DNA of 26,014 nt from a virus. The DNA lies in IMG/VR virus record IMGVR_UViG_3300007344_000207, positions 1 through 26,014 of that record; one strand, given 5' to 3'. A program made the position numbers and the translations under genes. Within the stretch, counting starts at the first letter, position 1; each line of letters begins with the position of its first letter. The notes beneath the pieces were generated by a model. That model had not been told where the DNA came from, did no database searches, and worked only from the letters and a program-made list of their open reading frames with translations. Shown one piece after another: positions 1 to 8,257 of the stretch.

Positions 1-674
1 AATAATGTATGATTTTTGTAAAGATCAGCAGTTTGGCTTAAAATACTAGAAGCAACTTTATAATCTTTAACGAATGGTTCTTCAAAATCATTGTAAGCCA
101 TGTATTCACCGCCTATATTAAATCCTAAATTACCATTGTCTCCTATTTCAAAAGGAGCATTTGCTTTTTCGCCGGCGCTAAATCCATATATGGTAGCAGC
201 CGTGCTGTACTGGCCTTCATCGTTTCCTTCAGAATACATGCCAGTCCGAACCCCTTCTGCAAATTGCACTTTATCGGCTTTATAAGCGTCTAGCTGGTTT
301 TTAAGGTTGCTAAAGCTATTGTTAACACCGTTCATTACATCAACATAATGCTGATACTGTGGGGAAGAAGTGTCATCAATCTGTGCTAAAGCATTTGCGG
401 CATTAGCATACTTGCTACGCTGAGAAGTTAAAAATACTCTAATGTTTTTTTGCTCTTCCGGAGAATAAGCAGTTAAATCTACATCAGATTTCATTTTACC
501 CATTGAAGTGCTAATACTGCTATTTACAGCCTGTATTTTACTTTTTCTTTCAAAATTAGCTATCTGCGCCGAACGATATAAATTATTACCGTTTTCAGCA
601 GCGAGTTTAACTACTGGCCGTCTTCTGGACTCCAGCATTCTTCTGTTTGATTCTATTAAACTTTTATCTGCCAT
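1..674 (-). CDS. Partial virion structural protein, 3' end beyond left edge
   Basis: The frame is open from the ATG at 674 to the left edge, giving about 224 residues without a stop. The protein starts MADKSLIESNRRMLESRR. It is hydrophilic, with a helix-rich first half carrying many Ser, Asn, Gln and Ala, and a more mixed later part with Gly- and aromatic-rich stretches (AATIYGFSAGEKANAPFEIG). The ATG overlaps the TAA of the preceding gene by one base (TAATG), which supports this start and suggests coupled translation. I do not recognise the family. Its place after the stabilisation protein and the Gln-rich internal-protein-like gene makes a large internal or ejected virion protein plausible. 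That role is inferred from position only. Confidence 0.75.
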   Translation of the reverse strand, partial: MADKSLIESNRRMLESRRRPVVKLAAENGNNLYRSAQIANFERKSKIQAVNSSISTSMGKMKSDVDLTAYSPEEQKNIRVFLTSQRSKYANAANALAQIDDTSSPQYQHYVDVMNGVNNSFSNLKNQLDAYKADKVQFAEGVRTGMYSEGNDEGQYSTAATIYGFSAGEKANAPFEIGDNGNLGFNIGGEYMAYNDFEEPFVKDYKVASSILSQTADLYKNHTL

Positions 675-1324
675 TATCCCCCTGTATTTAAACCTAGTAA
701 GTCGCCAAATATGCTATCTGATCCAGCTCTTCCCTCACTAGCTTGCAATCCGACACCACCCATAATAGTATTGCCAATACCGCCCATTAACGATTGAGTA
801 GCTTCTTGTCTGGCTAAATCCGCCTGGCCTTTGCGATCCATAGCCATACCTAGCTCGGTACTGTACTGTTCGCGTTTCATATCACGTGACATAACATCAC
901 CTTCACGCTCCATGGTTTGCAAATTACCCGCCATTTGTGCAGCGGCAGCTTGATTACCCGCTTCTTGTCTACCAATATCAGCAGATGCTTGTTGTGCGTT
1001 TTGTGATTGTTGATTAGCTAGAGACTGAGCCAAAGCAGCAATACCTGATCCTCCAGCGGCTCCGCGCATGTTGCCCATAATATTAGCCATACCTTGCTGC
1101 TGCTGCTGCGCTGCAAAATCCGCTGCTTGTGTATTAACAGTAAGATCTTCCATAGTGTTCTGCATATTAGCGTATGGATTAGAAAGATCTTGTTGCTGGT
1201 AACGCGCTTTGCTTGCCTCAAATTCTGCCTGCGCAGTTTTTTGCTCTTGCTTTCTTTTCTTGTGACCAATTATACCACTGGCAATTCCCATGGCACCTTG
1301 AAGTCCTAAAGCTAAAGGTATCAT
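674..1324 (-). CDS. Gln/Ala-rich internal virion-like protein
   Basis: The product has 216 residues. A hydrophobic Gly/Ala-rich N-terminus (MIPLALGLQGAMGIASGIIG) is followed by a basic patch (HKKRKQEQK). A long low-complexity, predicted helical stretch of Gln, Ala, Met and Asn follows, including QQQQQ near residue 75 and many QA/AQ pairs. The C-terminus is Gly-rich. This resembles, in composition and position, the small internal core proteins of podoviruses such as T7 gp14, which have a membrane-active N-terminal segment and leave the head at infection. I see no alignable motif, so the role is inferred. It starts 31 bases after the stabilisation gene and its stop overlaps the next start (TAATG). 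An alternative is a tail-knob or minor structural protein. Confidence 0.7.
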   Translation of the reverse strand: MIPLALGLQGAMGIASGIIGHKKRKQEQKTAQAEFEASKARYQQQDLSNPYANMQNTMEDLTVNTQAADFAAQQQQQGMANIMGNMRGAAGGSGIAALAQSLANQQSQNAQQASADIGRQEAGNQAAAAQMAGNLQTMEREGDVMSRDMKREQYSTELGMAMDRKGQADLARQEATQSLMGGIGNTIMGGVGLQASEGRAGSDSIFGDLLGLNTGG

Positions 1325-1355
1325 ATTGTATTAGTTTATAAGTTATTATTACGTA

Positions 1356-4300
1356 TTATTCACTGCTGATAAACACCTCAGAGTTAACAGCAAAGAGCTC
1401 TTTTTTGTCGGAGCTGGTTGTTTTCATTTCAACGGATGCATGGTAACCTATTATACCTGAAGTGTTCTTTTCAGAGTCTTTAGCAAACAACACAAAATCG
1501 CCGTCTTCTGGTTCATTTGCAGAAGTTCCGTCCCAATTTGCGCGAATAGTTAAACCACTAATGCTAATACAGGTACCCAGCTGCTTTATTGGGCCGTTAT
1601 TAGACTCTTGGAAAAATATCATATCTCCAACTTGCAATGAAACATTAATTTTATCTACAAATGATAAATCATAAAAATTTGATCCATCAACAGAATAATC
1701 AACTTGACCAATACCCTGCACTGAAAACTCACCAGCATCAATATTTGACAGTGTAGTAGCTTTACCTTTAATATAGTTAAAGTAAAGGTTTTCTTTCTTT
1801 TTCCAAGCTTCTACTTCTCCGTCTTGCTGATCAGTAAGCACATCCGCTACCCAGCCCGCATCACCTTCGTAAGATAGTGTTTTAAAGTTTTTAATACTAG
1901 AAGGCGCATCGTTAAATATAGGTGTTACTATAGAATTACTTTGAACACCATAAAAATTAGAGCGTGTTGCGCTATTATGCACCCACAGTTCACCATTTTT
2001 CATAGTGTAATAATCGTTGTTTAACGATATAGCCGCTTCAGGCACAAAAGACAATCTTGATGTCCAACCGTTTACGCCTTCTTTAAATGCAATAGATTCG
2101 TCACCGCTTAAACTTATATTGTAAGACCCAGAAGCCTCATCATATGAGCCCAAAATAGCGCCTGTGTGCGCTTTAAACTTGTCTTCAAAGTAATCGGACA
2201 TGCCTTTTTCAGCTATCTCCGTAATGCCGTCCATTGATAGCCGTATTACCGTTCCTCTTGCTTTATCTGTAAAGTAAGATCTGAACCCATATGTAGTAAA
2301 CGATTCAGGATTATTAGATATACCAAATTCACCGGCATATGCCATTGTTTGACCAAGTACATTATTTGTAGACGTAACATTAGGGTTACCGTCTGCCGTA
2401 AATAACGCATCTTTATTAGCTTGTATTTTAAAGCATTTGTCTTCACAAAGAGTCACTAAGTCAGTATCTCTAGCTTTTAAAATTTGTATGCCGCCATATA
2501 TGGGGTTCAAGTCTTTTGTTATTTTAAGACCTTGAATAAACTGGTTAAGTTCATTTACACCGCTGGTGTTATTAAATAAACCGCTATATATTAAACCTGC
2601 TTTTCTTCTTTCTTGCTTGTATTCCGTTTCAAGTATACTAGATACCTTAACACCTTTACCAATACGCTTTGCGTTGAAGTCATCTCGTATTCTATCCGAC
2701 TCTACACCGTTACCAAAGCTGTAACAATTAAAGTAATCGAGCGTATGCCAAGTGTCTATAGCCGATATAGGATAAGCTTCACTAGCTTCGTAATAAAGTT
2801 CTAAATCTATTGCTTCCTTAGGCTCAACTTCAAATACAGCCGGGTTCATTGAAGGTAACACCTCGCTATTTTCATCAATAACAGTTGGTTGCAATCTTTT
2901 TCTTTCGGCTAATCTAAAACGGTCTGCAACTATATCCGTATCGGTATAAGGCTCGTTTAATACAAATTCCCACCGGTATCCTGTTTCGTCGTCAGTATCG
3001 CCAACAGGTGATGCGTTACGAGTATAGGTTCCTTGAGTTACAGAATTTAAAGTGTAAAGATTTGACCAAACACCAGCAGCAGAACCAAATTGTATGTAAT
3101 CTCCAGCTTGTGCGCCGGTTACAAAATTGTACATTGAGCTGCTGCCGTTAATATTTTGCCCGGGAGTGCCGCTAATATAAGGCGACTGTACAACACCAAA
3201 TTTTTTAGAATTTTCGGTTGGTTTACCCGTTAATACTGTACTGCCAACATTAGCATTAGAATGTTCGGCCCAGCTTAACCCAGTTATTGCTCCAATGTTA
3301 CCTGTATTATCAGGATCATCGAAAGCGGTATCATCGGGATGCGTGCTTGTTGTTCCTTTTTCTTTATAATCTTCAGGATTATTTGTAAAGTTATAAACTA
3401 CATTTTCATCAAACGCGGTATTTCTATTAATCTTAACAAAAAATCTCCCTTGGTATTCAGGTAAAGTTAAACGTTTTTCTTCGTGCAGTTCTAACTTAAA
3501 ACTAGCGCTGTCTGATAAAGCATTTATAAAGGATGCATCACTTAATTGTAACTGCTCTGAAATTTCTAATGAGTATCCAGCGTTTGCAATTCCCGAATAT
3601 CCACCAGTAACAACTTTATAAAATCTAGTTTTATTAGCCCCTGAAATAAACCTAACGTAAACGTCAGCTTGCAGTGCATCAACAAAATGATCGTTACCTG
3701 CGTTAGGTGTTGGACCTTCAAAAGTGAACTCTGTTAAACCTGTAGCAATTTTAGTAGCTGCTGAGCCTTTGGTAATACCTACTAAAGATTTAAACTTACG
3801 TTTTACAGCAACAGCATCTGGTGCCTCATTACTTATGTCTAAGACTTTAAACTTAGCTTCAGAAGTAACCGGAAGATCTGTGTTATGTTGTTTCTTAAGT
3901 ATTAAAAAATCTCCTTCTTGCACTTTATTTCTTTCAGCACTAGGTATAGATAGCCACATAAAGCCATCTGGATCAGGGTAGTAACGGTCTAATGAAACGT
4001 TATAGTATTCGTTTGATGTTTCTTTTACGTAGTATTTAAAATGCTTAGCCCATAAACCTGGGGCGTCATTTTCCACTCTAGCTTTAAGCTTATTTACTTT
4101 AGAAGCTTTGTCTATACCTATCTTTATCGTAGAATAGCTATTTGTAAAAACCGGTGTTTCTCTTCCATGCTCGTCAATATATACAACGCCTATCTGGTAG
4201 TCTCTTAAAGACTTAACACTTTCTTCTGGCGTTTTAACCGCCGCTATATTGTTTGACTGCAAATTAACATTTAAATCAACTTCGTCTTCTATGTTATTTT

Positions 4301-5657
4301 GTTGGACATAATTACCATATACTAAACGATTGCCAATTACTTCCTGAGCTAAAGCTTTAAGAGGCACGTTATCGTATGGTCTAAGTATCTGGTTAGAATC
4401 TATAACGTTTACAGCTACCTCTGACGTAATTGCCACAGAAGACACTGACACCGGCTTATCATCTACTCTATAAATTATATTTTCAGAAGAATCTTTATAT
4501 AATATTTCAACTCTATCTACATCTGCCGGCGGTGTTTCAAATCCGCTTAAAGTAAGCTTACGCAGATTATTAACCATTCCTTCATTATAAGCGTCATAAC
4601 TACCATACTCAAAAGGACCAGGAACAAAAATAGCATTAGTCCATGGCGAAAAGGCTGATGTCTCACCGTCCACGTATTTCCATCTATAAGCAAATCGAGG
4701 AAAAGAAAACTCAAACATAGGTGGGTCCTCTTGTAGCTCGCACTCCCAGGTTAGCTCTATATCTGGCATGTCTGAAGATATAGATAGTATTTTAGCGTTA
4801 ATAAAACTTAATGCCGCACCAGAAGGATTAGCTGTAAGCTGCATTCGCACTTCGTAATTATCGTCCGCGTTTCTGTCGTTATTAAACTCTGACGCTCGTA
4901 AAGTAATTATGTCTCCGTTTTGCCAATTAGGAGCAGCGCTGGTTGTAAATGTACGATCACTACCAATATCCATGGTTACTCTCACTCCTCCTACTGTTTC
5001 TACAAAAGTTTTATCTGTAGTAACTCTATCTAGTCCCACACCATTGCCTGTTCTTGTAGAAGAAGCAGCAACATAATCCAATCTTTCGTTTGGCTTTTTC
5101 TTAATTACGGTAATATCCGATGCAATAAACGGTCTGCTATACACTTGCGTATGAGTATTTATACTCGTTCCACTTTGTGTACTACCTGCTTTAAACCTAG
5201 ATATTAATATTTTTCTAGGCTCATTTAAATTATCAGTCCAGCATAATAGCCCCTCAAAAACGTTAACACCGGTTATAAAGTTAGCCGTGTTAAAATTTAA
5301 TACTGCGCCTGTATCAACCAATATAGGGGCAACAAAGCCTGTGGCTTCATCATACTCTAATATAGTGTCAACCGATGCCGAGGTAACAAACCAATACAAC
5401 TTGTTGTTTTGAGTATCTCTAGCCGTACCTATACATTGTGCAGAGGTTAAACCAAAATTAGCCGCCCAATTTACAGAGGACGACTTTTTATTTAGTTTAG
5501 TATTACCTAATATGTTCTCAACAGCGCCGACGTCCGAACCTTCAGATGTTGAAACCTGAATGTTTAGGGCGTCACGATATTGGCCATTGGGCACAAGTCT
5601 CTCATCAAGATCCTTGTTCATTTTACCCTGGACAAAGTTGTGTGCTAATTTTGGCAT
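1356..5657 (-). CDS. Tail stabilisation / muzzle-type protein, 1433 aa
   Basis: This is the largest gene in the window. The N-terminus has a motif I know from podoviral tail stabilisation proteins: residues 8-24 read VQGKMNKDLDERLVPNG, followed by a Tyr-Arg-Asp-Ala segment and a Gly-rich GAVENILGN near residue 45. The rest is beta-rich with many aromatic, Asn, Asp and Thr residues and no membrane segment. In crAss-like and related podoviruses, a protein of this type caps the tail barrel and interacts with the ring proteins, guiding DNA out. The gene follows the two connector-like genes with a three-base gap, as expected for that role. Codon use favours TTA, AGA and A/T-ending codons, unlike the capsid gene. 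The family assignment comes from the N-terminal motif and gene order. The central region could also carry receptor-contact or enzymatic parts that I cannot identify. Confidence 0.75.
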   Translation of the reverse strand: MPKLAHNFVQGKMNKDLDERLVPNGQYRDALNIQVSTSEGSDVGAVENILGNTKLNKKSSSVNWAANFGLTSAQCIGTARDTQNNKLYWFVTSASVDTILEYDEATGFVAPILVDTGAVLNFNTANFITGVNVFEGLLCWTDNLNEPRKILISRFKAGSTQSGTSINTHTQVYSRPFIASDITVIKKKPNERLDYVAASSTRTGNGVGLDRVTTDKTFVETVGGVRVTMDIGSDRTFTTSAAPNWQNGDIITLRASEFNNDRNADDNYEVRMQLTANPSGAALSFINAKILSISSDMPDIELTWECELQEDPPMFEFSFPRFAYRWKYVDGETSAFSPWTNAIFVPGPFEYGSYDAYNEGMVNNLRKLTLSGFETPPADVDRVEILYKDSSENIIYRVDDKPVSVSSVAITSEVAVNVIDSNQILRPYDNVPLKALAQEVIGNRLVYGNYVQQNNIEDEVDLNVNLQSNNIAAVKTPEESVKSLRDYQIGVVYIDEHGRETPVFTNSYSTIKIGIDKASKVNKLKARVENDAPGLWAKHFKYYVKETSNEYYNVSLDRYYPDPDGFMWLSIPSAERNKVQEGDFLILKKQHNTDLPVTSEAKFKVLDISNEAPDAVAVKRKFKSLVGITKGSAATKIATGLTEFTFEGPTPNAGNDHFVDALQADVYVRFISGANKTRFYKVVTGGYSGIANAGYSLEISEQLQLSDASFINALSDSASFKLELHEEKRLTLPEYQGRFFVKINRNTAFDENVVYNFTNNPEDYKEKGTTSTHPDDTAFDDPDNTGNIGAITGLSWAEHSNANVGSTVLTGKPTENSKKFGVVQSPYISGTPGQNINGSSSMYNFVTGAQAGDYIQFGSAAGVWSNLYTLNSVTQGTYTRNASPVGDTDDETGYRWEFVLNEPYTDTDIVADRFRLAERKRLQPTVIDENSEVLPSMNPAVFEVEPKEAIDLELYYEASEAYPISAIDTWHTLDYFNCYSFGNGVESDRIRDDFNAKRIGKGVKVSSILETEYKQERRKAGLIYSGLFNNTSGVNELNQFIQGLKITKDLNPIYGGIQILKARDTDLVTLCEDKCFKIQANKDALFTADGNPNVTSTNNVLGQTMAYAGEFGISNNPESFTTYGFRSYFTDKARGTVIRLSMDGITEIAEKGMSDYFEDKFKAHTGAILGSYDEASGSYNISLSGDESIAFKEGVNGWTSRLSFVPEAAISLNNDYYTMKNGELWVHNSATRSNFYGVQSNSIVTPIFNDAPSSIKNFKTLSYEGDAGWVADVLTDQQDGEVEAWKKKENLYFNYIKGKATTLSNIDAGEFSVQGIGQVDYSVDGSNFYDLSFVDKINVSLQVGDMIFFQESNNGPIKQLGTCISISGLTIRANWDGTSANEPEDGDFVLFAKDSEKNTSGIIGYHASVEMKTTSSDKKELFAVNSEVFISSE

Positions 5658-5660
5658 GTA

Positions 5661-6566
5661 TTAGTGTTTAATCCATTTAGCCTGGTTGCGCATGATTTGA
5701 GCAATCTCACTAATCTTAAGGTTAGACATACGAAGTTTTGCAACTCTTTTTGCTGCAAACGCTTCTTTCTTAAAGCGTGCGACTAAATATTCTTGAGTAT
5801 TGGCTCTTGTTGCCAGAATGGCATGAGCTAGATATTTGTAAACGGCTTCTTCTGCAAATTTATGCACTCGCATATCTTCGTCAGATCCTAAGCTGTCACT
5901 GATGTACTTTAATGTAACAATTTTGTTTACCAAGCTAGAGCTAAAGTGTGCGATACCCTTAAGCTTATCAATGTAGAACACACCATTACCTTGAGCAAAC
6001 TCGGGATTTAGCCCATAGCGTCTACCGTGACGATAAAGGTTAAAGAGCTCACTGGTGCTAAGCTCTGCTTTACTATTAGCTTCATGGTTAGATGCTTCAA
6101 ACTTCTTTAAAGTTTCAGACTTATTAGCATACTGCTTTTCACCATTGCCATCAAACGTGTATTCGTAATCAGAATCTTGGACAATAGCTTGGGGGTTGCT
6201 CGAGTGACGTGTAGGATAGATAATGTGTTCTATACCGCCTGCATCTGCCCAGCTAAAACGAACGTAGTTAACGTAGTCTTGTGGCAAAATCATTTCTAGC
6301 GCTGGCCCTAATTCAATTTCTAAAGCTTTTTCCGAGGGTAGTATATCGAAGGAAAGCTCTTGTAAAGCACGCTGAGCATGAAATGCAACATCCGTGCGCT
6401 TAATTTTGCTAATGATTTTATCTTCTCCAACATAAGCAATAATGAAGTTGTTAATGATATCTTTAATGCTTACAAACTGGTAATCACCGTAATTTTCATC
6501 TCCGCTATTCCAGTTGCCGTCAGCGCCTTCGTAATAGAGCTTTTGTGTTTGATTAATTAATCCCAT
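5661..6566 (-). CDS. Head-tail connector / tail tubular ring protein
   Basis: The product has 301 residues, starting MGLINQTQKLYYEGADG. The first third has a helical segment with Asp, Val and Phe spacing typical of adaptors (TDVAFHAQRALQELSFDILP, about residues 59-78). A beta-rich middle follows, then a C-terminal helical region rich in Ala, Lys and Arg (about 230-301). This layout matches the P22 gp4 / T7 gp11-type adaptor or ring proteins that sit under the portal. The gene lies between another connector-like gene and the 1433-residue stabilisation gene, in the place of the tail tubular protein of crAss-like phages. It follows the upstream stop by three bases. The exact ring it forms cannot be told from sequence alone. 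Confidence 0.7.
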   Translation of the reverse strand: MGLINQTQKLYYEGADGNWNSGDENYGDYQFVSIKDIINNFIIAYVGEDKIISKIKRTDVAFHAQRALQELSFDILPSEKALEIELGPALEMILPQDYVNYVRFSWADAGGIEHIIYPTRHSSNPQAIVQDSDYEYTFDGNGEKQYANKSETLKKFEASNHEANSKAELSTSELFNLYRHGRRYGLNPEFAQGNGVFYIDKLKGIAHFSSSLVNKIVTLKYISDSLGSDEDMRVHKFAEEAVYKYLAHAILATRANTQEYLVARFKKEAFAAKRVAKLRMSNLKISEIAQIMRNQAKWIKH

Positions 6567-6569
6567 TTA

Positions 6570-7256
6570 TTAAGCTTTTTCTTGTTGTGTGTTTTGCCCT
6601 TCCATTTGGTTACCAATTTGGTAAACCTGAAGTTCTTTAATAGAAAGCCCTGCTAGTTGTAATATTTTAAAAACCAGTTCGGTTTCTTCAGAAGCATGCA
6701 ACTCAAAATCAGTAGCATTCGTTGAATTATATACAGCTCTTCCGGCCACTGTGTTATATGCCCATTCAACTGTTGCAGGTACTTTAATATAATTACACGA
6801 TACTCCTGAAGTTAATGCAGCCGCACCATACACCTTATAGCCTGAAGAATTTGCTACAAATATTGGGCGATCGTTAGTGGGCTTAGTAAGTGGAGAAGCA
6901 TTGATATATAAATATTCGTTTGCGTTAATACGCTCGGCTTCAATACCATTATAAATAATTGTACCTAACCGGTAAAGATCACTAGGGACCGTCCAGTTAG
7001 GAGCAGAGTAGGTCATACTACCATTCTTCTCGAATATGTTTATTTTTTCATTCAAGAGGTTAAGCATGTCAGAGTATTCAGTGTCATTACCATGCATTCT
7101 ACCGAACTGGTTAATGTCATAGAAATACTGCTCAAAAATATCAGACTGTGCTTGGTTTGCAAACAAGTTAAATTCCTGAGGAGTTACGTACCCTCTTTGT
7201 TCTTTGTTAAGGATAGCCAATACTCTTTGGTATACTGTATCTACGCTTACTGCCAT
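6570..7256 (-). CDS. Connector/ring protein (tail accessory type)
   Basis: The product has 228 residues. The N-terminal helical segment (MAVSVDTVYQRVLAILNKEQ) is followed by a segment with Phe, Asn and Gln (TPQEFNLFANQAQSDIFEQY, about 25-44). A beta-rich core carries WTVPSDLYRLGTI near residue 88, and the C-terminus is helical and Gln-rich. I recognise the N-terminal pattern from small adaptor-like proteins next to head-tail connector genes in marine podoviruses, but cannot name a family. It sits after the 283-residue head protein and a 71-base gap containing a hairpin, and three bases before the next connector gene. It most likely forms one of the rings between portal and tail; this is inferred from context. 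The leader AACAAACACAAA before the ATG is A-rich and has no Shine-Dalgarno sequence. Confidence 0.65.
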   Translation of the reverse strand: MAVSVDTVYQRVLAILNKEQRGYVTPQEFNLFANQAQSDIFEQYFYDINQFGRMHGNDTEYSDMLNLLNEKINIFEKNGSMTYSAPNWTVPSDLYRLGTIIYNGIEAERINANEYLYINASPLTKPTNDRPIFVANSSGYKVYGAAALTSGVSCNYIKVPATVEWAYNTVAGRAVYNSTNATDFELHASEETELVFKILQLAGLSIKELQVYQIGNQMEGQNTQQEKA

Positions 7257-7283
7257 TTTGTGTTTGTTTATGTATATTAAGTA

Positions 7284-7311
7284 ATTAGGCCGCTTGTTAC
7301 AGCAGCCTAAT
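7284..7311 (-). terminator. Hairpin after the 283-residue gene
   Basis: The arms ATTAGGC (7284-7290) and GCCTAAT (7305-7311) pair perfectly. After one mismatch, GCT/AGC add three more pairs around a short loop. On the minus strand the hairpin lies just 3' of the stop at 7328 and is followed by an A/T-rich stretch without a strong T-run. It could be a weak terminator or an mRNA-stabilising 3' end. Confidence 0.5.
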
Positions 7312-7327
7312 CACAAAAAGATATGTA

Positions 7328-8179
7328 TTATAGCTGTTTCTCTACGGCTCGTAATACTTCCATACCCTCATCTGTTTTAAAGTAAGCAGCGAGTGCTGAA
7401 TATGGATGTTCATTAAACGGTACTGTTAACAGCTTTCTTCCGTTACTTGCATATGTAAATGTGCGTTGGTCTTGTGATAAACTCAAAATTCCCGTTTCGG
7501 TAGCTTTGATTCCAATGTTACGCAGCATTACGTTGTCGTCATTAGCCAAGTCTAAGAAGAGACTAGGGTTATTACGCGCAAGTATTAGTAAATCACGTTT
7601 TAGTTCTTTAGAAGACGCGTTAGATACCTGTTGTGAGCCGTATTGAGCTCTTAAAATTGCTTCAGCTTCGTCGATATCCATTGATTTTGCAACGGTCATC
7701 GCTTCTAGCTCTAATTCAATCCAGTCAGTTTCGTTTGCAGCGATCTGCTCTGGCTTATATTCCATAATGCGACCTTGCAGTGTATATGGGTGGTATAAAG
7801 AAAGAAGTTTTTGTAAAACTATATTTTCTTTTGGTACCCTCAAAATGCCGTCTCTAAATACGATACGACCTAATGTTGCAGTTCCTTGTTGCTCATCAAC
7901 GAATGGGGTACGCTGGTTAGTTGCATAACGCAATTCACGGTTGTATCCCAATTTTTCATCAAAGTATAACAAGGGAGTGCGAGCTGAATGTACGGTAGGT
8001 AATGTAAACGCCAGTGGTTTACGTCCTGAAGTAATTTCGTACAATCTGTCTTTGATAACCCATGTATCTACAGGTGCAGGTGCTGCGACGGGTGCCGCAA
8101 CTGCTTCTTCAACAACTGCCGCTGCAGGTGCTGTTTTTTTTACCGCAGGCTTTGCTGCGGGCTTTTTAGCTTGTGCCAT
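7328..8179 (-). CDS. Head-associated protein with Ala/Pro/Lys-rich arm
   Basis: The product has 283 residues. Residues 1-38 are a low-complexity arm of Ala, Lys, Pro and Val (MAQAKKPAAKPAVKKTAPAA, then Glu/Val/Ala), likely disordered. The rest looks globular, with LLYFDEKLGYNRELRYATNQ around residues 70-89 and a segment with RVPKENIVLQKLLSLYHP around 113-130. Helical parts rich in Leu and Asp follow. I recall this core from structural genes of marine phages but know no assigned function. Its position directly after the capsid gene, separated by 78 bases with a hairpin, and before the connector genes suggests a head-completion, decoration or head-tail joining role. The basic arm could contact DNA or neighbouring subunits. 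Function is inferred from position. Confidence 0.6.
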   Translation of the reverse strand: MAQAKKPAAKPAVKKTAPAAAVVEEAVAAPVAAPAPVDTWVIKDRLYEITSGRKPLAFTLPTVHSARTPLLYFDEKLGYNRELRYATNQRTPFVDEQQGTATLGRIVFRDGILRVPKENIVLQKLLSLYHPYTLQGRIMEYKPEQIAANETDWIELELEAMTVAKSMDIDEAEAILRAQYGSQQVSNASSKELKRDLLILARNNPSLFLDLANDDNVMLRNIGIKATETGILSLSQDQRTFTYASNGRKLLTVPFNEHPYSALAAYFKTDEGMEVLRAVEKQL

Positions 8180-8207
8180 GATATAATATAATTAAATAAA
8201 GGTAATA

Positions 8208-8236
8208 ATTACCCCCGCCACAAGGACGAGGGTAAT
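8208..8236 (-). terminator. Hairpin after the capsid gene
   Basis: The arms ATTACCC (8208-8214) and GGGTAAT (8230-8236) form a 7-bp stem. Inner C-G pairs with mismatches can extend it. On the minus strand it stands 22 bases after the capsid stop (8258) and is followed by an A/T-rich, moderately T-rich tract. It may be a partial terminator that lowers expression of downstream genes relative to the capsid, or an mRNA 3'-end stabiliser. The gap 8180-8257 holds nothing else that I recognise. Confidence 0.55.
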
Positions 8237-8257
8237 ATTTTTGATTAACTACGCTAA

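Noticed and set aside
1018-1269. 83-codon minus-strand frame inside the Gln-rich gene
   Set aside because: It is contained in a real gene and read from the same low-complexity DNA; no start context or family.
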